Notes: generated by a model from the letters alone, not told the origin. A stretch of 18,991 nt of DNA from Terriglobales bacterium (GCA_019241735.1 JAFAWN010000439.1:1-18991); one strand, 5' to 3'; shown: positions 1-8,232, numbered from the stretch's first letter. Numbers and translations are program-made.

Positions 1-262
1 CCCAAAACAATATAAGGGATTGTATGGGGTTGAATGGCGATGGGAAACCGCTTCTGGAAAAATGCGATGGATCAAAGGAAACTCGAATCCCGTTGCTAGC
101 ACCTTACAACAGATCAGTGTTCGATACCAAACGCTTGTCTCTGAATGAGATGGTAGAAAGCCTTTGTTATCTGGCGTCACCATAAAAGCAACGGTTCGGT
201 ACATCCGGCAGTCAAGACAGCTCATCTCAGTACCGGTTAAATCCCCTAGGAGATAAAGACAA

Positions 263-517
263 ATGGCAAACGAAACGAATCAAGGCAGCGGTCAGCAGTA
301 TGGACAGAAGCAGGGTGGATATAGCACACAGCAACAGGGTGGTCAGGGTGGACAACAGGGCGGTCAGGGTGGCCAGCAGGGCGGCCAGGGTGGACAGCAG
401 GGCGGCCAGAGACAAGGCGGCCAGGGCGGACAACAGGGTGGTCAAGGTGGACAGCAGGGCGGCCAGAAACAGGGCGGCCAGGGTGGACAGCAAGGCGGAC
501 AGAAACAGGGCAGCTAG
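263..517 (+). CDS. Small Gly/Gln-rich low-complexity repeat protein (84 aa), function unknown
   Basis: I do not recognise a named family. After a polar 25-residue head (Asn, Gln, Gly, Tyr, Ser) the protein consists of two alternating units: the heptad GGQGGQQ (six copies) and a pentad GGQ(K/R)Q (three copies), ending in GS. The repeats hold only Gly, Gln and three basic residues, with no acidic, hydrophobic or cysteine residue, so a globular fold is unlikely; a disordered, sticky or phase-separating protein is an inference. There is no signal peptide or membrane segment. The start is well supported: ATG at 263 is preceded by AGGAGA at 248-253 with nine-base spacing. The frame is Gln/Gly-biased from the first codons, whereas the opposite-strand Leu/Ala ORF and the +3 frame are by-products of the same repeats. 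It is monocistronic, with a terminator about 150 bases downstream. Confidence 0.75.
   Translation: MANETNQGSGQQYGQKQGGYSTQQQGGQGGQQGGQGGQQGGQGGQQGGQRQGGQGGQQGGQGGQQGGQKQGGQGGQQGGQKQGS
338..508 (+). repeat. Tandem in-frame repeat array encoding GGQGGQQ and GGQ(K/R)Q
   Basis: This is a coding minisatellite built from 21-base units (GGQGGQQ) interrupted by 15-base units (GGQRQ once, GGQKQ twice). The order is 7-7-7-5-7-7-5-7-5. Synonymous differences between units (GGT/GGC/GGA for Gly, CAA/CAG for Gln) show that the copies have diverged at DNA level while the protein pattern is retained. Unit number could vary between strains by slippage or recombination; that is an inference. Confidence 0.85.
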
Positions 518-665
518 GGATCGAGTCAAGGATCCTTTAGCGGTCATGTAAGTCCGGCCAGTACGGCGACCAGGGCTTAGAAAGCAGATCAGCGGCGCGC
601 GCCCCGGGAGCCGACCAGAGCCACGACAACCGAAGGCGGAGTTCGCAGAAACGCGTAGTAAATCA

Positions 666-710
666 CCCTCGCCAATCGCCACATTTTGCGGCGAATGGCG
701 AGGGTTTTTT
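666..710 (+). terminator. Strong rho-independent terminator
   Basis: A 15-base arm at 666-680 (CCCTCGCCAATCGCC) pairs with 690-704 (GGCGAATGGCGAGGG) with one mismatch. The loop is nine bases and a run of six T follows at 705-710. The T-tract lies on the + side, so it would end rightward transcription from the Gly/Gln repeat gene. The - strand flank lacks a comparable T-run, so it is a poor terminator for the convergent glycosyltransferase gene. Confidence 0.85.
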
Positions 711-744
711 GCGTCTAATGACGGCGAGGCAAAAGAAAGCTGCG

Positions 745-1488
745 TTACGGCGCGATCGCCGTTGTGTATTTACCAAGCAGCGCGTTCCAGCGGATTTGCA
801 GAACATCGATCAGCATCAGAAAGCCGTCGCGCAAGGGATGAATGTGGGTCCCGGTCCGGTGCGCCCAAGCGACGGGAAGCTCGATAACTTTTAAACCGGC
901 TCTTTTTGCGAGATACAGCAATTCCGGATCAAACGCCCAGCGCTCGATGCGCTGCCTCGGAAAAATGTACTCCGCTGCCGGCCGGGTGAAAGCTTTGAAT
1001 CCGCATTGTGTATCTTTAAACTTCAGCCCCAGGATCACCCGCAACAGACGATTGAAAACCCGTCCCAGAAATTGCCGCTGCAGCGGCTGCTTTTGCGTCT
1101 GAGTCTCGCTCCGGAGCCAACGGGAGCCCATGGCGATGTCGGCGCCGCCGGCAATGGCTGAAAATAGCTTGCTGGCCTCCTCAATCGGAGCCGAGAGATC
1201 GGCGTCGCTGAACAGACGTATCTCACCGGTGGCGTGCATCATACCGTGGCGGACGCTGTAACCCTTACCGCGATTGCCGGGATTTTCCAGAAGCCGCAGA
1301 TTGGAATGCCGCAGCATATAGCCGCGAACAATTTCTGCCGTCTGGTCGCGCGAGCCGTCGTTTACGACGATCACTTCTGCTTCAAGGCGTTCCTGCGCGG
1401 CCCAAGCCAGCACGTCTTCGAGGGTGCGGCCAATGCGGGCGGCCTCGTTAAACGCGGGGACGACGATGCTGTAGCTTGTATACGGCAA
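745..1488 (-). CDS. Family 2 glycosyltransferase, ALG5/DPM1-like polyprenyl-phosphate sugar transferase
   Basis: This 247-residue GT-A glycosyltransferase is predicted to move a sugar from a nucleotide donor to a polyprenyl phosphate at the cytoplasmic face of the membrane. Visible motifs are the N-terminal strand SIVVPAFNE (7-15), VVNDGS (41-46), NRGKG (72-76), the metal-binding SDADLS (94-99), QCGFKAF (161-167) and FDPELL (186-191). The last two are typical of the dolichyl-phosphate beta-glucosyltransferase (ALG5) branch. There are no C-terminal membrane helices, so it is the short soluble or peripheral form. The start is a TTG at 1488: an in-frame stop lies five codons upstream (1501-1503) and no earlier ATG or GTG exists. 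A weak GAG precedes it. The sugar and acceptor cannot be read from sequence. No other glycan genes are adjacent. Confidence 0.88.
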   Translation of the reverse strand: MPYTSYSIVVPAFNEAARIGRTLEDVLAWAAQERLEAEVIVVNDGSRDQTAEIVRGYMLRHSNLRLLENPGNRGKGYSVRHGMMHATGEIRLFSDADLSAPIEEASKLFSAIAGGADIAMGSRWLRSETQTQKQPLQRQFLGRVFNRLLRVILGLKFKDTQCGFKAFTRPAAEYIFPRQRIERWAFDPELLYLAKRAGLKVIELPVAWAHRTGTHIHPLRDGFLMLIDVLQIRWNALLGKYTTAIAP

Positions 1489-1529
1489 TTTGTTCTCGGC
1501 TCAAACCAATGGATTGCTGAAACAACATC

Positions 1530-1547
1530 AGCCCGCGCGGGCGGGCT
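1530..1547 (-). terminator. Possible weak terminator after the histidine kinase
   Basis: Perfect 7-bp arms AGCCCGC (1530-1536) and GCGGGCT (1541-1547) enclose a four-base loop. Read leftward, the stem is followed by the T-rich but broken GATGTTGTTTC. It lies between the kinase stop (1645) and the glycosyltransferase start (1488), so it may partly separate the two genes. The absence of a solid T-run keeps confidence low. Confidence 0.35.
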
Positions 1548-1644
1548 GCATCTTCAGCACAGGACTCTATCACGCATGGGAGGGTGGGTGGCAGCGGCGG
1601 GACACTGGAAGAGACTCAGATACCGGCGTTCCGCACAACGACAA

Positions 1645-3201
1645 CTAGGTGCCTTCTCCCGGCGGCACTTTCGTAGGAATTCTGGCGCGCAGTTGTGTTC
1701 CCGCTTCACTGGATGACATTTCCAGAACGCCGCCAAGCTGCCGCAGCCGTTCGCTCATGCCCCGCAAGCCAACGCCGGTCGAAGCCTTCCATGCGTTACC
1801 GCCCTGATTGATAATCGTTCCGGGCAGACCTTTCCCCTGGTCTGTAACTTCCAAAACAACATCCTCACCGCTGCGCGTTAGGCGAATATTCGCGGTCTTG
1901 CTTTCGGAATGTTTGTGAACATTGGTAAGACTCTCTTGCAGCACTCGAAACAGAACCAATTCCACATCACGCGGCATGCGTTCGAAATCGTCGGCGATTT
2001 CTAACGTGGTTTTGATTCCGCTGCGTTTTGAAAACCCCTCGAGATACCAGGGAATGGCCGACTTGAGCCCCATCTCTTCGAGCATCGGAGGATAAAGCAG
2101 ATAGGAAACCGTGCGGACTTCTTTCATGCACTGATCAAGCAACGTCATGCATTCGGAAATCCGCTGCTGGTTTACGGTCCCGGCTTCCACGTCGCCAGCC
2201 GCAGGTTTCGCTACTGCGAGTGACCCTAGCTTCATCTTCAATAGCGAGAGATACTGTCCCAGGCTGTCATGCATTTCCCTGCCAATAAAACGGCGTTCTT
2301 CATCCTGCGTACGCAGCAGATGCAAGGAAAGTTGGCGCAGTGACGTTTCCGACTCCTGGAGTTTCCGTTGTGATTCTTCAAGGGCGGTTTGAGCGAGCAT
2401 GCGTTGGGTAAAGTCCTGGGTGACTTTGCTGAATCCCAGCAACGATCCATCACTATCTCTTACGGCAGTGATTATTACGTTGGCCCAAAATCTCGAGCCG
2501 TCTCTGCGTACGCGCCACCCCTCGTCCTCAAATCTCCCCTCTTTAGTCGCAACACTCAATTCCCAGGCGGGTTTTCCCGCCCGCACATCTTCTTCGGGAT
2601 AAAATCGGGAGAAGTGCTGGCCTATGATTTCCGAAGGCTGGTAGCCTTTGATCCGTTGCGCCCCGACATTCCACGTCGTGACGCGGCCTTGCGGATCCAG
2701 CATGAAAATCGCGTAATCCTGGACGCCCTCCACCAGCAACCGGAAACGCTGCTCGCTTTCCCGGAGCGATTGCTCGCTCAGCTTTCGCTCGGTAAGGTCG
2801 CGCGTCACTTTTCCAAAACCTAGAAGTCTGCCGGTATCATCTCTGACGGAAGTTATTGTCACGCCCGCCCAGAACCTTGTGCCATCCTTCCGGTAGCGCC
2901 AGTTTTCCTCGGTATAGCGCCCCTGGTTCTTGGCAATTTCAAGTTCCCGCTGCGGTCTGCCGGCGCGCACGTCCTCTTCGGAGAAGAAACAGGAAAAATG
3001 ACGGCCGAGGATCTCCTCTGTTTTGTAACCTTTAATTCGCTCCGCTCCAGGGTTCCAAGTGGCAACGCATCCCTGGGGATCGAGCATAAAAATCGCGTAG
3101 TCCTGCACGCTTTCTATGAACAGGCGCGTGCGCTCCTCCCGCATGGCAGCTTCGGCGTGCCTGCGTTCAATAAATCCCCCGGGATTTTCTTCGATAGCCA
3201 T
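1645..3201 (-). CDS. Tandem-PAS sensor histidine kinase, NarL/DesK class (HisKA_3 + HATPase_c)
   Basis: This 518-residue kinase has two PAS domains (about 24-140 and 152-270), a short coiled linker (about 272-300), a HisKA_3 dimerisation domain with the phospho-acceptor in FIGREMHDSLGQ (H311), and a HATPase_c domain. The ATPase shows an N-box QESLTNVHKH (422-431, N427), TDQGKG (453-458) and GVGLRGM (476-482). No membrane segment or signal peptide is present, so it senses a cytoplasmic signal. Both PAS modules carry nearly the same core (QDYAIFMLDPQG and RIKGY), pointing to an internal duplication; the ligand is unknown. HisKA_3 kinases normally partner LuxR/NarL-type regulators, but none lies beside it, so it is an orphan here. 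The ATG at 3201 is the first start after an in-frame stop at 3226-3228; no clear Shine-Dalgarno is visible. Confidence 0.92.
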   Translation of the reverse strand: MAIEENPGGFIERRHAEAAMREERTRLFIESVQDYAIFMLDPQGCVATWNPGAERIKGYKTEEILGRHFSCFFSEEDVRAGRPQRELEIAKNQGRYTEENWRYRKDGTRFWAGVTITSVRDDTGRLLGFGKVTRDLTERKLSEQSLRESEQRFRLLVEGVQDYAIFMLDPQGRVTTWNVGAQRIKGYQPSEIIGQHFSRFYPEEDVRAGKPAWELSVATKEGRFEDEGWRVRRDGSRFWANVIITAVRDSDGSLLGFSKVTQDFTQRMLAQTALEESQRKLQESETSLRQLSLHLLRTQDEERRFIGREMHDSLGQYLSLLKMKLGSLAVAKPAAGDVEAGTVNQQRISECMTLLDQCMKEVRTVSYLLYPPMLEEMGLKSAIPWYLEGFSKRSGIKTTLEIADDFERMPRDVELVLFRVLQESLTNVHKHSESKTANIRLTRSGEDVVLEVTDQGKGLPGTIINQGGNAWKASTGVGLRGMSERLRQLGGVLEMSSSEAGTQLRARIPTKVPPGEGT

Positions 3202-3349
3202 AATTGTGTCAGTAGCCGGCTGGGTTCAAGAAAACGATATCAGCGAAGTATGTGTTCGTCGATGTGCAAATTGCGATATTAAGCTACCAGAGAACGGGTT
3301 TACCGCATCGTAGCGCACGCCTCTACCGGACGATTCAACCTTAGATCGC

Positions 3350-3370
3350 TATAATCCAATACATCCCCCA
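3350..3370 (+). promoter_or_regulatory. -10 box giving a very short leader for lolC
   Basis: A perfect TATAAT at 3350-3355 lies 14 bases before the lolC ATG (3370). Initiation at the usual distance would leave only about eight untranslated bases, and no Shine-Dalgarno is present (the ATG follows CATCCCCC). No convincing -35 box is seen 16-18 bases upstream. Confidence 0.5.
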
Positions 3371-4662
3371 TGCGCTTTGAATTGTTTATCGCCTCCCGCT
3401 ACTTGCGGGCCAAGCGCCGCCAGGCTTTCATTGGGGTCATTACTGCCATCTCCATTGCCGGAGTTGCGGCCGGCGTCGCGTCATTGATCATCGCGCTCGC
3501 TATAAACAATGGATTCCGGCAGGATCTCCAGGCCCACCTTCTCGGCTCTACGGCACACATCAATCTGCTGCGGGTAGAGAGCGATGGCATCAAGAACTGG
3601 CAGCCTTTAATGGACGGCCTGGGCAGACAGCCACATGTCGTGGCGGCTGCCCCAGCAATTTTCGAGCAGGTTCTGGTTTCTCGCGGCCCGCGTGCCCAGG
3701 GAGCCGTGCTGAAGGGCGTTATTCCGGCTTACGAGCGGAAGGTGAGCGATTTGCTCAGCAGCGTGAAACTTGGATCAGCGGGCGCACTAGAAGACGACCC
3801 CAATTCTCACGCAGCTCCCGGCCCTGATTCGCCCTCAGCGCTCGGGCAAGTCCAGAATCGTGTGGCTGCGATGCCTCCAATAATTTTGGGCAAGGAGATG
3901 GCGGACGCTCTGGGAGCGACCGTCGGCTCGGTCGTTCTGGTTACCAGCCCGCAGGGCGAACTCACTCCGTTTGGCATGGTGCCAAAATATAACCGCTTCC
4001 GCGTCGCTGGAGTTTTTGATTCCGGCTTCCACGACTACGACGCCTCCTGGGGACTGACTCGCCTGCGCGATGCGCAGCAATTGTTCGGCCTCGGCGATGA
4101 GGTTGCCGCGCTCGAATTCAAAATTGACGACATATATAAAGCGGAGCAGGTCGCCAGGGAAATTGAGCAGGCTGCCGGACCCGGCTTCATGGCCACAAAT
4201 TGGATGGAGCAGAATAAGGCTCTGTTCCGCGCCTTGCGCCTGGAACGGATGGTTACCTTTATTACTATCGGCCTGATCGTGCTGGTGGCGGCGCTCAACA
4301 TTCTGATTTCACTCACCATGATGGTGATGGAAAAGACCCGGGACATTGCGGTGCTGATGTCGATGGGAACGCGGAAATCGCAGATTCGCCGCGTATTTGT
4401 CGCTCAGGGAGTCCTGGTCGGGGTCATCGGCACGGCGCTGGGAATCGTTCTCGGATACGCGCTCTCCTGGACGGGTCAGCATTACCATGCCTTGTCGCTG
4501 GCCCCCGAAGTTTATTCCATCAATTACGTGCCGTTTGCCCCGCGTGCGGCCGACGGCGTGTGGGTGGCGCTTATAGCTATTGGAATCTCGCTGATTGCGA
4601 CCATTTACCCATCATGGTCCGCTGCGCGAGTGTTACCCGCAGAGGCGTTACGTTACGAATGA
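3370..4662 (+). CDS. lolC: Lipoprotein-releasing ABC transporter permease, LolC/LolE family
   Basis: This inner-membrane subunit of the Lol exporter extracts mature lipoproteins from the inner membrane for delivery to the outer membrane. The 430-residue protein has the family layout: a cytoplasmic start with the FELFIASRYLRAKRR signature, TM1 (about 20-46), a large periplasmic MacB-like domain (about 47-290), then TM2 (294-320), TM3 (342-366) and TM4 (396-413). The conserved coupling segment MEKTRDIAVLMSMGTR is at 320-335 and the tail YPSWSAARVLPAEALRYE at 413-430 is diagnostic for LolC/E. It precedes lolD by 79 bases, so the two form an operon. Only one permease is present, as in lineages that use a homodimeric (LolF-like) permease; LolC and LolE cannot be told apart here. 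Residues 134-165 form a flexible Pro/Ser/Ala-rich insertion. Confidence 0.93.
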   Translation: MRFELFIASRYLRAKRRQAFIGVITAISIAGVAAGVASLIIALAINNGFRQDLQAHLLGSTAHINLLRVESDGIKNWQPLMDGLGRQPHVVAAAPAIFEQVLVSRGPRAQGAVLKGVIPAYERKVSDLLSSVKLGSAGALEDDPNSHAAPGPDSPSALGQVQNRVAAMPPIILGKEMADALGATVGSVVLVTSPQGELTPFGMVPKYNRFRVAGVFDSGFHDYDASWGLTRLRDAQQLFGLGDEVAALEFKIDDIYKAEQVAREIEQAAGPGFMATNWMEQNKALFRALRLERMVTFITIGLIVLVAALNILISLTMMVMEKTRDIAVLMSMGTRKSQIRRVFVAQGVLVGVIGTALGIVLGYALSWTGQHYHALSLAPEVYSINYVPFAPRAADGVWVALIAIGISLIATIYPSWSAARVLPAEALRYE

Positions 4663-4741
4663 CTGATATCCGCTTTGTAGGACTGGGAAACTTCCTCACC
4701 GCGCGTCTCCGTTGGAACGAAGCGGGTTCGAGTTGCATCTA

Positions 4742-5443
4742 ATGCAGCAGGCGGCATTAAAAATTGAAAGTTTGCGGAAATCCTTTCGCTCCGGCAAATC
4801 CGAATTATTGCTCTTTGAAAATCTGAGTTTTCAGGCGCAGCCCGGGGAAATGCTGGCGGTCGTCGGCGAGTCGGGGGCAGGCAAGAGCACATTGCTCCAC
4901 ATAATCGGAGCGCTCGACCGTGCTTCCGCAGGAGAGGTTCACTGCGCCGGGCGGCGGGTGGACTTGCTTCCTGCTGACCAGGCTGCGGATTTCCGCAATC
5001 GCGACATCGGGTTCGTATGGCAATTTCATTATCTGTTGCCAGAATTCACGGCACTGGAAAATGCTGCCATGCCGCTGTTGATGCGAGGCAGTTCGCGGAA
5101 AGATGCGCAGCATGAAGCCTCAAAGTGGTTGCGGAATGTCGGGCTCGGCGATCGTGCGCACCATCGCGCCGGTGAACTTTCCGGCGGCGAGCAGCAACGC
5201 GTGGCGCTGGCGCGGGCATTAATCACCGGGCCTAAAGTGCTGCTGGCGGACGAGCCGACGGGCGATCTGGATAGCGTGACTGCGGATGCAGTTTTTGAGC
5301 TGATGTCGAAATTGCATCGTGAACACCAGTTGACCTCGTTAATTGCCACTCACAATTTCGCATTTGCCCGCCGTTGTCACCGGGTTTTGCGTTTGCAGGG
5401 AGGTAAAATCGAGGAGATCGCGCCGCAAAGCCTGCCGGTTTGA
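4742..5443 (+). CDS. lolD: Lipoprotein-releasing ABC transporter ATPase LolD
   Basis: This is the cytoplasmic ATPase that powers the LolC-type permease encoded just upstream. Over 233 residues it shows Walker A GESGAGKST (42-50), the Q-loop with Q94 in FVWQFHYLLPEFTALENAAMP, the ABC signature LSGGEQQR (146-153), Walker B VLLADEP (166-172) with the D-loop GDLD, and the switch H204 in IATHN. FHYLLPEFTALENAAMP is the pattern of the LolD/MacB/FtsE class. I chose the ATG at 4742 because it fits the usual LolD N-terminus; the same frame is open to a TTG at 4712, which would add ten residues of no family resemblance. Shine-Dalgarno complementarity is weak for both. Together with lolC it forms a complete minimal Lol exporter. 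Confidence 0.93.
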   Translation: MQQAALKIESLRKSFRSGKSELLLFENLSFQAQPGEMLAVVGESGAGKSTLLHIIGALDRASAGEVHCAGRRVDLLPADQAADFRNRDIGFVWQFHYLLPEFTALENAAMPLLMRGSSRKDAQHEASKWLRNVGLGDRAHHRAGELSGGEQQRVALARALITGPKVLLADEPTGDLDSVTADAVFELMSKLHREHQLTSLIATHNFAFARRCHRVLRLQGGKIEEIAPQSLPV

Positions 5444-5759
5444 GCGAAATCCGGCCCGGCAGAGTGATTGACATTTCTTGGGCGGCGTGGCGCAATGGAT
5501 GTTGAGGGAACTCACACCCTGCGGGGCCGGTCAGGACACGGTTTTGCAGCGAAATGCAGGAGGTCCTGCCAGATTATTGCGTAGAAAGAGTCAATAAGGT
5601 GTACTGGTAATAACCCATTGGTTACTCACAGGACTGAAATCAGGGAAGTTTTGGTGGCAGTATAAATGCTATGCAACCTTGGTGACGAGAACAGTGGGGG
5701 TCAGGAGTTGTGGCGTAGTACGGCCAAACTTCAGCCGTTAGGATTCGGGGGAACGTAAT
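5444..5759 (+). promoter_or_regulatory. Upstream region of clpC (316 bases without a gene)
   Basis: No ORF or RNA gene is recognisable. It contains two compact inverted repeats, GCAGGA-GG-TCCTGC at 5556-5569 and TAACC-CATT-GGTTA at 5611-5624. An AT-rich candidate -10 (TATAAA, 5661-5666) lies about 95 bases before clpC, but has no good -35. A Shine-Dalgarno-like GGGGGAA at 5747-5753 lies six bases before the ATG. Neither a CIRCE element (TTAGCACTC/GAGTGCTAA) nor a CtsR heptad repeat is present, so the classical Gram-positive clp control sites are not seen. Confidence 0.4.
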
Positions 5760-8207
5760 ATGTTCGAGCGATATACAGAAAAGGCGAGGCGGGTCATCTT
5801 CTTCGCCCGCTACGAAGCCAGTCAGTTCGGGTCTCCCTATATCGAAACCGAGCACCTGCTGTTGGGACTTCTGCGCGAAGACAAGGCCCTTACCAACCGT
5901 TTTTTGCGCTCTCATGCTTCCGTTGAATCCATTCGCAAGCAGATCGAGGGACATACCACAATACGCGAGAAGGTCTCCACCTCTGTAGATTTGCCGCTTA
6001 GCAATGAATGTAAGCGGGTGCTTGCCTACGCTGCCGAGGAAGCTGAGCGGCTCTCGCACAAACATATCGGCACGGAACATCTGCTGTTGGGATTGTTGCG
6101 CGAAGAAAAATGCTTTGCCGCCGAAATCCTGCACGAGCGCGGCTTGCGTCTCTCAACCATTCGCGAGGAATTGGCCCGTACCAGTCAGGAAAAATCCTCT
6201 TCGCCGCAACGCCAGCGCGAATCTTCCCTGCTCAGCGAGTTCTCCCGCGATTTGACCCAGGCTGCGATGGATACACAACTCGATCCACTGGTCGGGCGCG
6301 AAAGCGAGCTGGAGCGCGTGGTTCAGATTCTCTGCCGCCGCACTAAAAATAATCCGGTGCTCATCGGCGAGCCGGGCGTGGGCAAAACTGCGATTGTTGA
6401 GGGCCTGGCACAGCGTATTGCCGATGGCGAGGTCCCATCTTTTCTGGCGGACAAACGGATACTCGCGCTCGATCTCTCCTTGATTGTCGCTGGCACAAAA
6501 TATCGCGGCCAGTTCGAAGAGCGGCTGAAAACCATCATGAAAGAGTTGATGGACTCGCAGAACTCAATCATCTTTATTGATGAGTTGCATACCCTGGTCG
6601 GCGCCGGATCCGCGGAAGGTTCCCTCGATGCCGCCAACATTCTGAAACCGGCATTATCCCGCGGCGAAATTCAGTGCATCGGCGCAACCACCCCGGGCGA
6701 ATACCGGAAGTCGATCGAAAAGGACCGGTCGCTCGAACGCCGCTTCCAGGCGGTGAAAGTTCCGCCTCCGAATGAAGCCGACGCCAGCAAGATTCTGTTC
6801 GGAATCAAAGACCGCTACGAGAAGTTTCATGCGGTCACCTACACCGACGATTCGATTTCTTTCGCCGTTTCCCATTCCAACCGCTACATCCCGGACCGTT
6901 TCCTGCCGGACAAAGCTATCGACCTGATCGATGAAGCCGGCGCGCGGGTGAAGTTGCGGCAGACGTCGCTGCCCGAGGAAATCACCGAGGTGCAGAAGCG
7001 TATCAAGTTCATCGTCCACCGGATGGAAAACGCCATCGCGAACCACGAGTTCGAGAAGGCGCGTTTTTATTCGGACGAGGAACGCAAGGAGCGCGAGAAC
7101 CTGCGCGCTCTCCGCGAAAAATATCATCTCGACGAGTCCGCCACCGGAGTGGTGGGCCGCGAGGACATCGAGGACGTGGTCTCCCGCTGGACCGGCGTTC
7201 CCATCATGTCAATTAAGGAAGAGGAATCGCAGAAGCTGTTGCGCATCGAAGAAGAGCTGCACAAGCGCATCATCTCCCAGGACAAGGCGATACTGGCGCT
7301 GGCGCGTGCCATCCGCCGCTCCCGCGCTGGGTTGAAAAGCCCTAACCGGCCCATTGGCTCGTTCCTGTTCCTTGGCCCCACCGGCGTGGGCAAAACCGAA
7401 GTCGCCCGCACCCTCGCGCAATTTATGTTTGGCAGCGAGAAGTCGCTGGTGCGCTTCGATATGTCCGAGTTCATGGAGAAGCATTCCGTCTCCAAGCTCA
7501 TCGGCTCGCCCCCGGGCTATGTCGGATACGAAGAGGGCGGCCAGCTTACCGAACGGGTGAAACGCGCTCCCTATTCAGTCGTGTTGCTGGATGAAATCGA
7601 AAAAGCGCATCCTGACGTCTTTAACATCCTGTTGCAGGTTTTTGAAGACGGACAACTCAGCGACGGCCTGGGCAACACGGTGGATTTCAAGAATACGATC
7701 ATCATCATGACCTCGAACATCGGCGCGCGCCATTTGCAGCGCCGCGAAGGGCTTGGCTTCCAGTCAAGCAAGGAAGACATGATTTCGGAGAAGGTCGAAG
7801 ACCTGGTGAAGAACGAGGTCAAGCGCACCTTCAATCCGGAATTCCTTAACCGCTTGGACGAGGTTATTCTGTTCAGCGCGTTGAGCGAAGTGGATCTCAT
7901 CCAGATTCTCGAGTTGATGGTCAGCCTGCTGAATCAGAACCTGGCGCAGAAGTCGATCACCGTTACCGTGACCGACGAAGCTAAGAAATGGATTCTGGGC
8001 CAGACGCTCGGGGATCGCAGTTACGGAGCTCGCCCACTGCGCCGGGCTCTGCAGAAATACATCGAAGACCCGCTGTCCGAGGCTTTGATTCAGGGAACCA
8101 TATCTACGCGGCCGGCGTTTATCGAGGTTTTTCTCGACGACAACAAACTGTTCTACCGTCCCGTGGATTCCAAGGAAACTGAAGGCGTGCTGCTCTTCGA
8201 CAAGTAA
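5760..8207 (+). CDS. clpC: ClpC-type AAA+ protein unfoldase
   Basis: This is the hexameric ATP-driven unfoldase that feeds substrates to the ClpP peptidase in the cytoplasm. The 815 residues comprise two Clp_N repeats (about 4-55 and 80-135), AAA1 with Walker A GEPGVGKT (203-210) and Walker B IIFIDE (270-275), and a middle domain with a UVR-like segment around FEKARFYSDEERKE (431-444). AAA2 follows with Walker A GPTGVGKT (539-546) and Walker B VVLLDE (607-612), then a C-terminal D2-small domain. A ClpP-docking loop LGF is visible at 665-667, so it should dock ClpP rather than act only as a disaggregase. The UVR-type middle domain and length place it with ClpC, not ClpA or ClpB. No ctsR, mcsA/mcsB, clpP or clpS gene is adjacent. 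The ATG at 5760 follows a good Shine-Dalgarno. Confidence 0.96.
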   Translation: MFERYTEKARRVIFFARYEASQFGSPYIETEHLLLGLLREDKALTNRFLRSHASVESIRKQIEGHTTIREKVSTSVDLPLSNECKRVLAYAAEEAERLSHKHIGTEHLLLGLLREEKCFAAEILHERGLRLSTIREELARTSQEKSSSPQRQRESSLLSEFSRDLTQAAMDTQLDPLVGRESELERVVQILCRRTKNNPVLIGEPGVGKTAIVEGLAQRIADGEVPSFLADKRILALDLSLIVAGTKYRGQFEERLKTIMKELMDSQNSIIFIDELHTLVGAGSAEGSLDAANILKPALSRGEIQCIGATTPGEYRKSIEKDRSLERRFQAVKVPPPNEADASKILFGIKDRYEKFHAVTYTDDSISFAVSHSNRYIPDRFLPDKAIDLIDEAGARVKLRQTSLPEEITEVQKRIKFIVHRMENAIANHEFEKARFYSDEERKERENLRALREKYHLDESATGVVGREDIEDVVSRWTGVPIMSIKEEESQKLLRIEEELHKRIISQDKAILALARAIRRSRAGLKSPNRPIGSFLFLGPTGVGKTEVARTLAQFMFGSEKSLVRFDMSEFMEKHSVSKLIGSPPGYVGYEEGGQLTERVKRAPYSVVLLDEIEKAHPDVFNILLQVFEDGQLSDGLGNTVDFKNTIIIMTSNIGARHLQRREGLGFQSSKEDMISEKVEDLVKNEVKRTFNPEFLNRLDEVILFSALSEVDLIQILELMVSLLNQNLAQKSITVTVTDEAKKWILGQTLGDRSYGARPLRRALQKYIEDPLSEALIQGTISTRPAFIEVFLDDNKLFYRPVDSKETEGVLLFDK

Positions 8208-8232
8208 GCGCCGTAATCACCGCTCATCTATC

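Noticed and set aside
338..508. Possible CRISPR array
   Set aside because: The repeats are contiguous in-frame coding units of 21 and 15 bases with no unique spacers.
227..682. 151-residue - strand ORF rich in Leu/Ala/Ser/Thr opposite the Gly/Gln gene
   Set aside because: Its repetitive hydrophobic sequence is the antisense reading of the Gly/Gln repeats. The + strand gene has a good ribosome binding site and terminator, this ORF has neither.
4723..4740. T-loop-like GGGTTCGAGTTGC between lolC and lolD
   Set aside because: No matching acceptor, D or anticodon arms are found in the flanks; it is part of the short lolC-lolD gap.
5468..5496. Perfect TTGACA as a clpC promoter
   Set aside because: No acceptable -10 box lies 16-18 bases downstream (the sequence there is GC-rich) and it is nearly 300 bases from clpC.
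5479..5571. tRNA-like stretch (GTGGCGCAATGGATG) before clpC
   Set aside because: The D-arm-like string is not followed by an anticodon arm or a GGTTCGAATCC-type T-arm, and no acceptor stem pairs.
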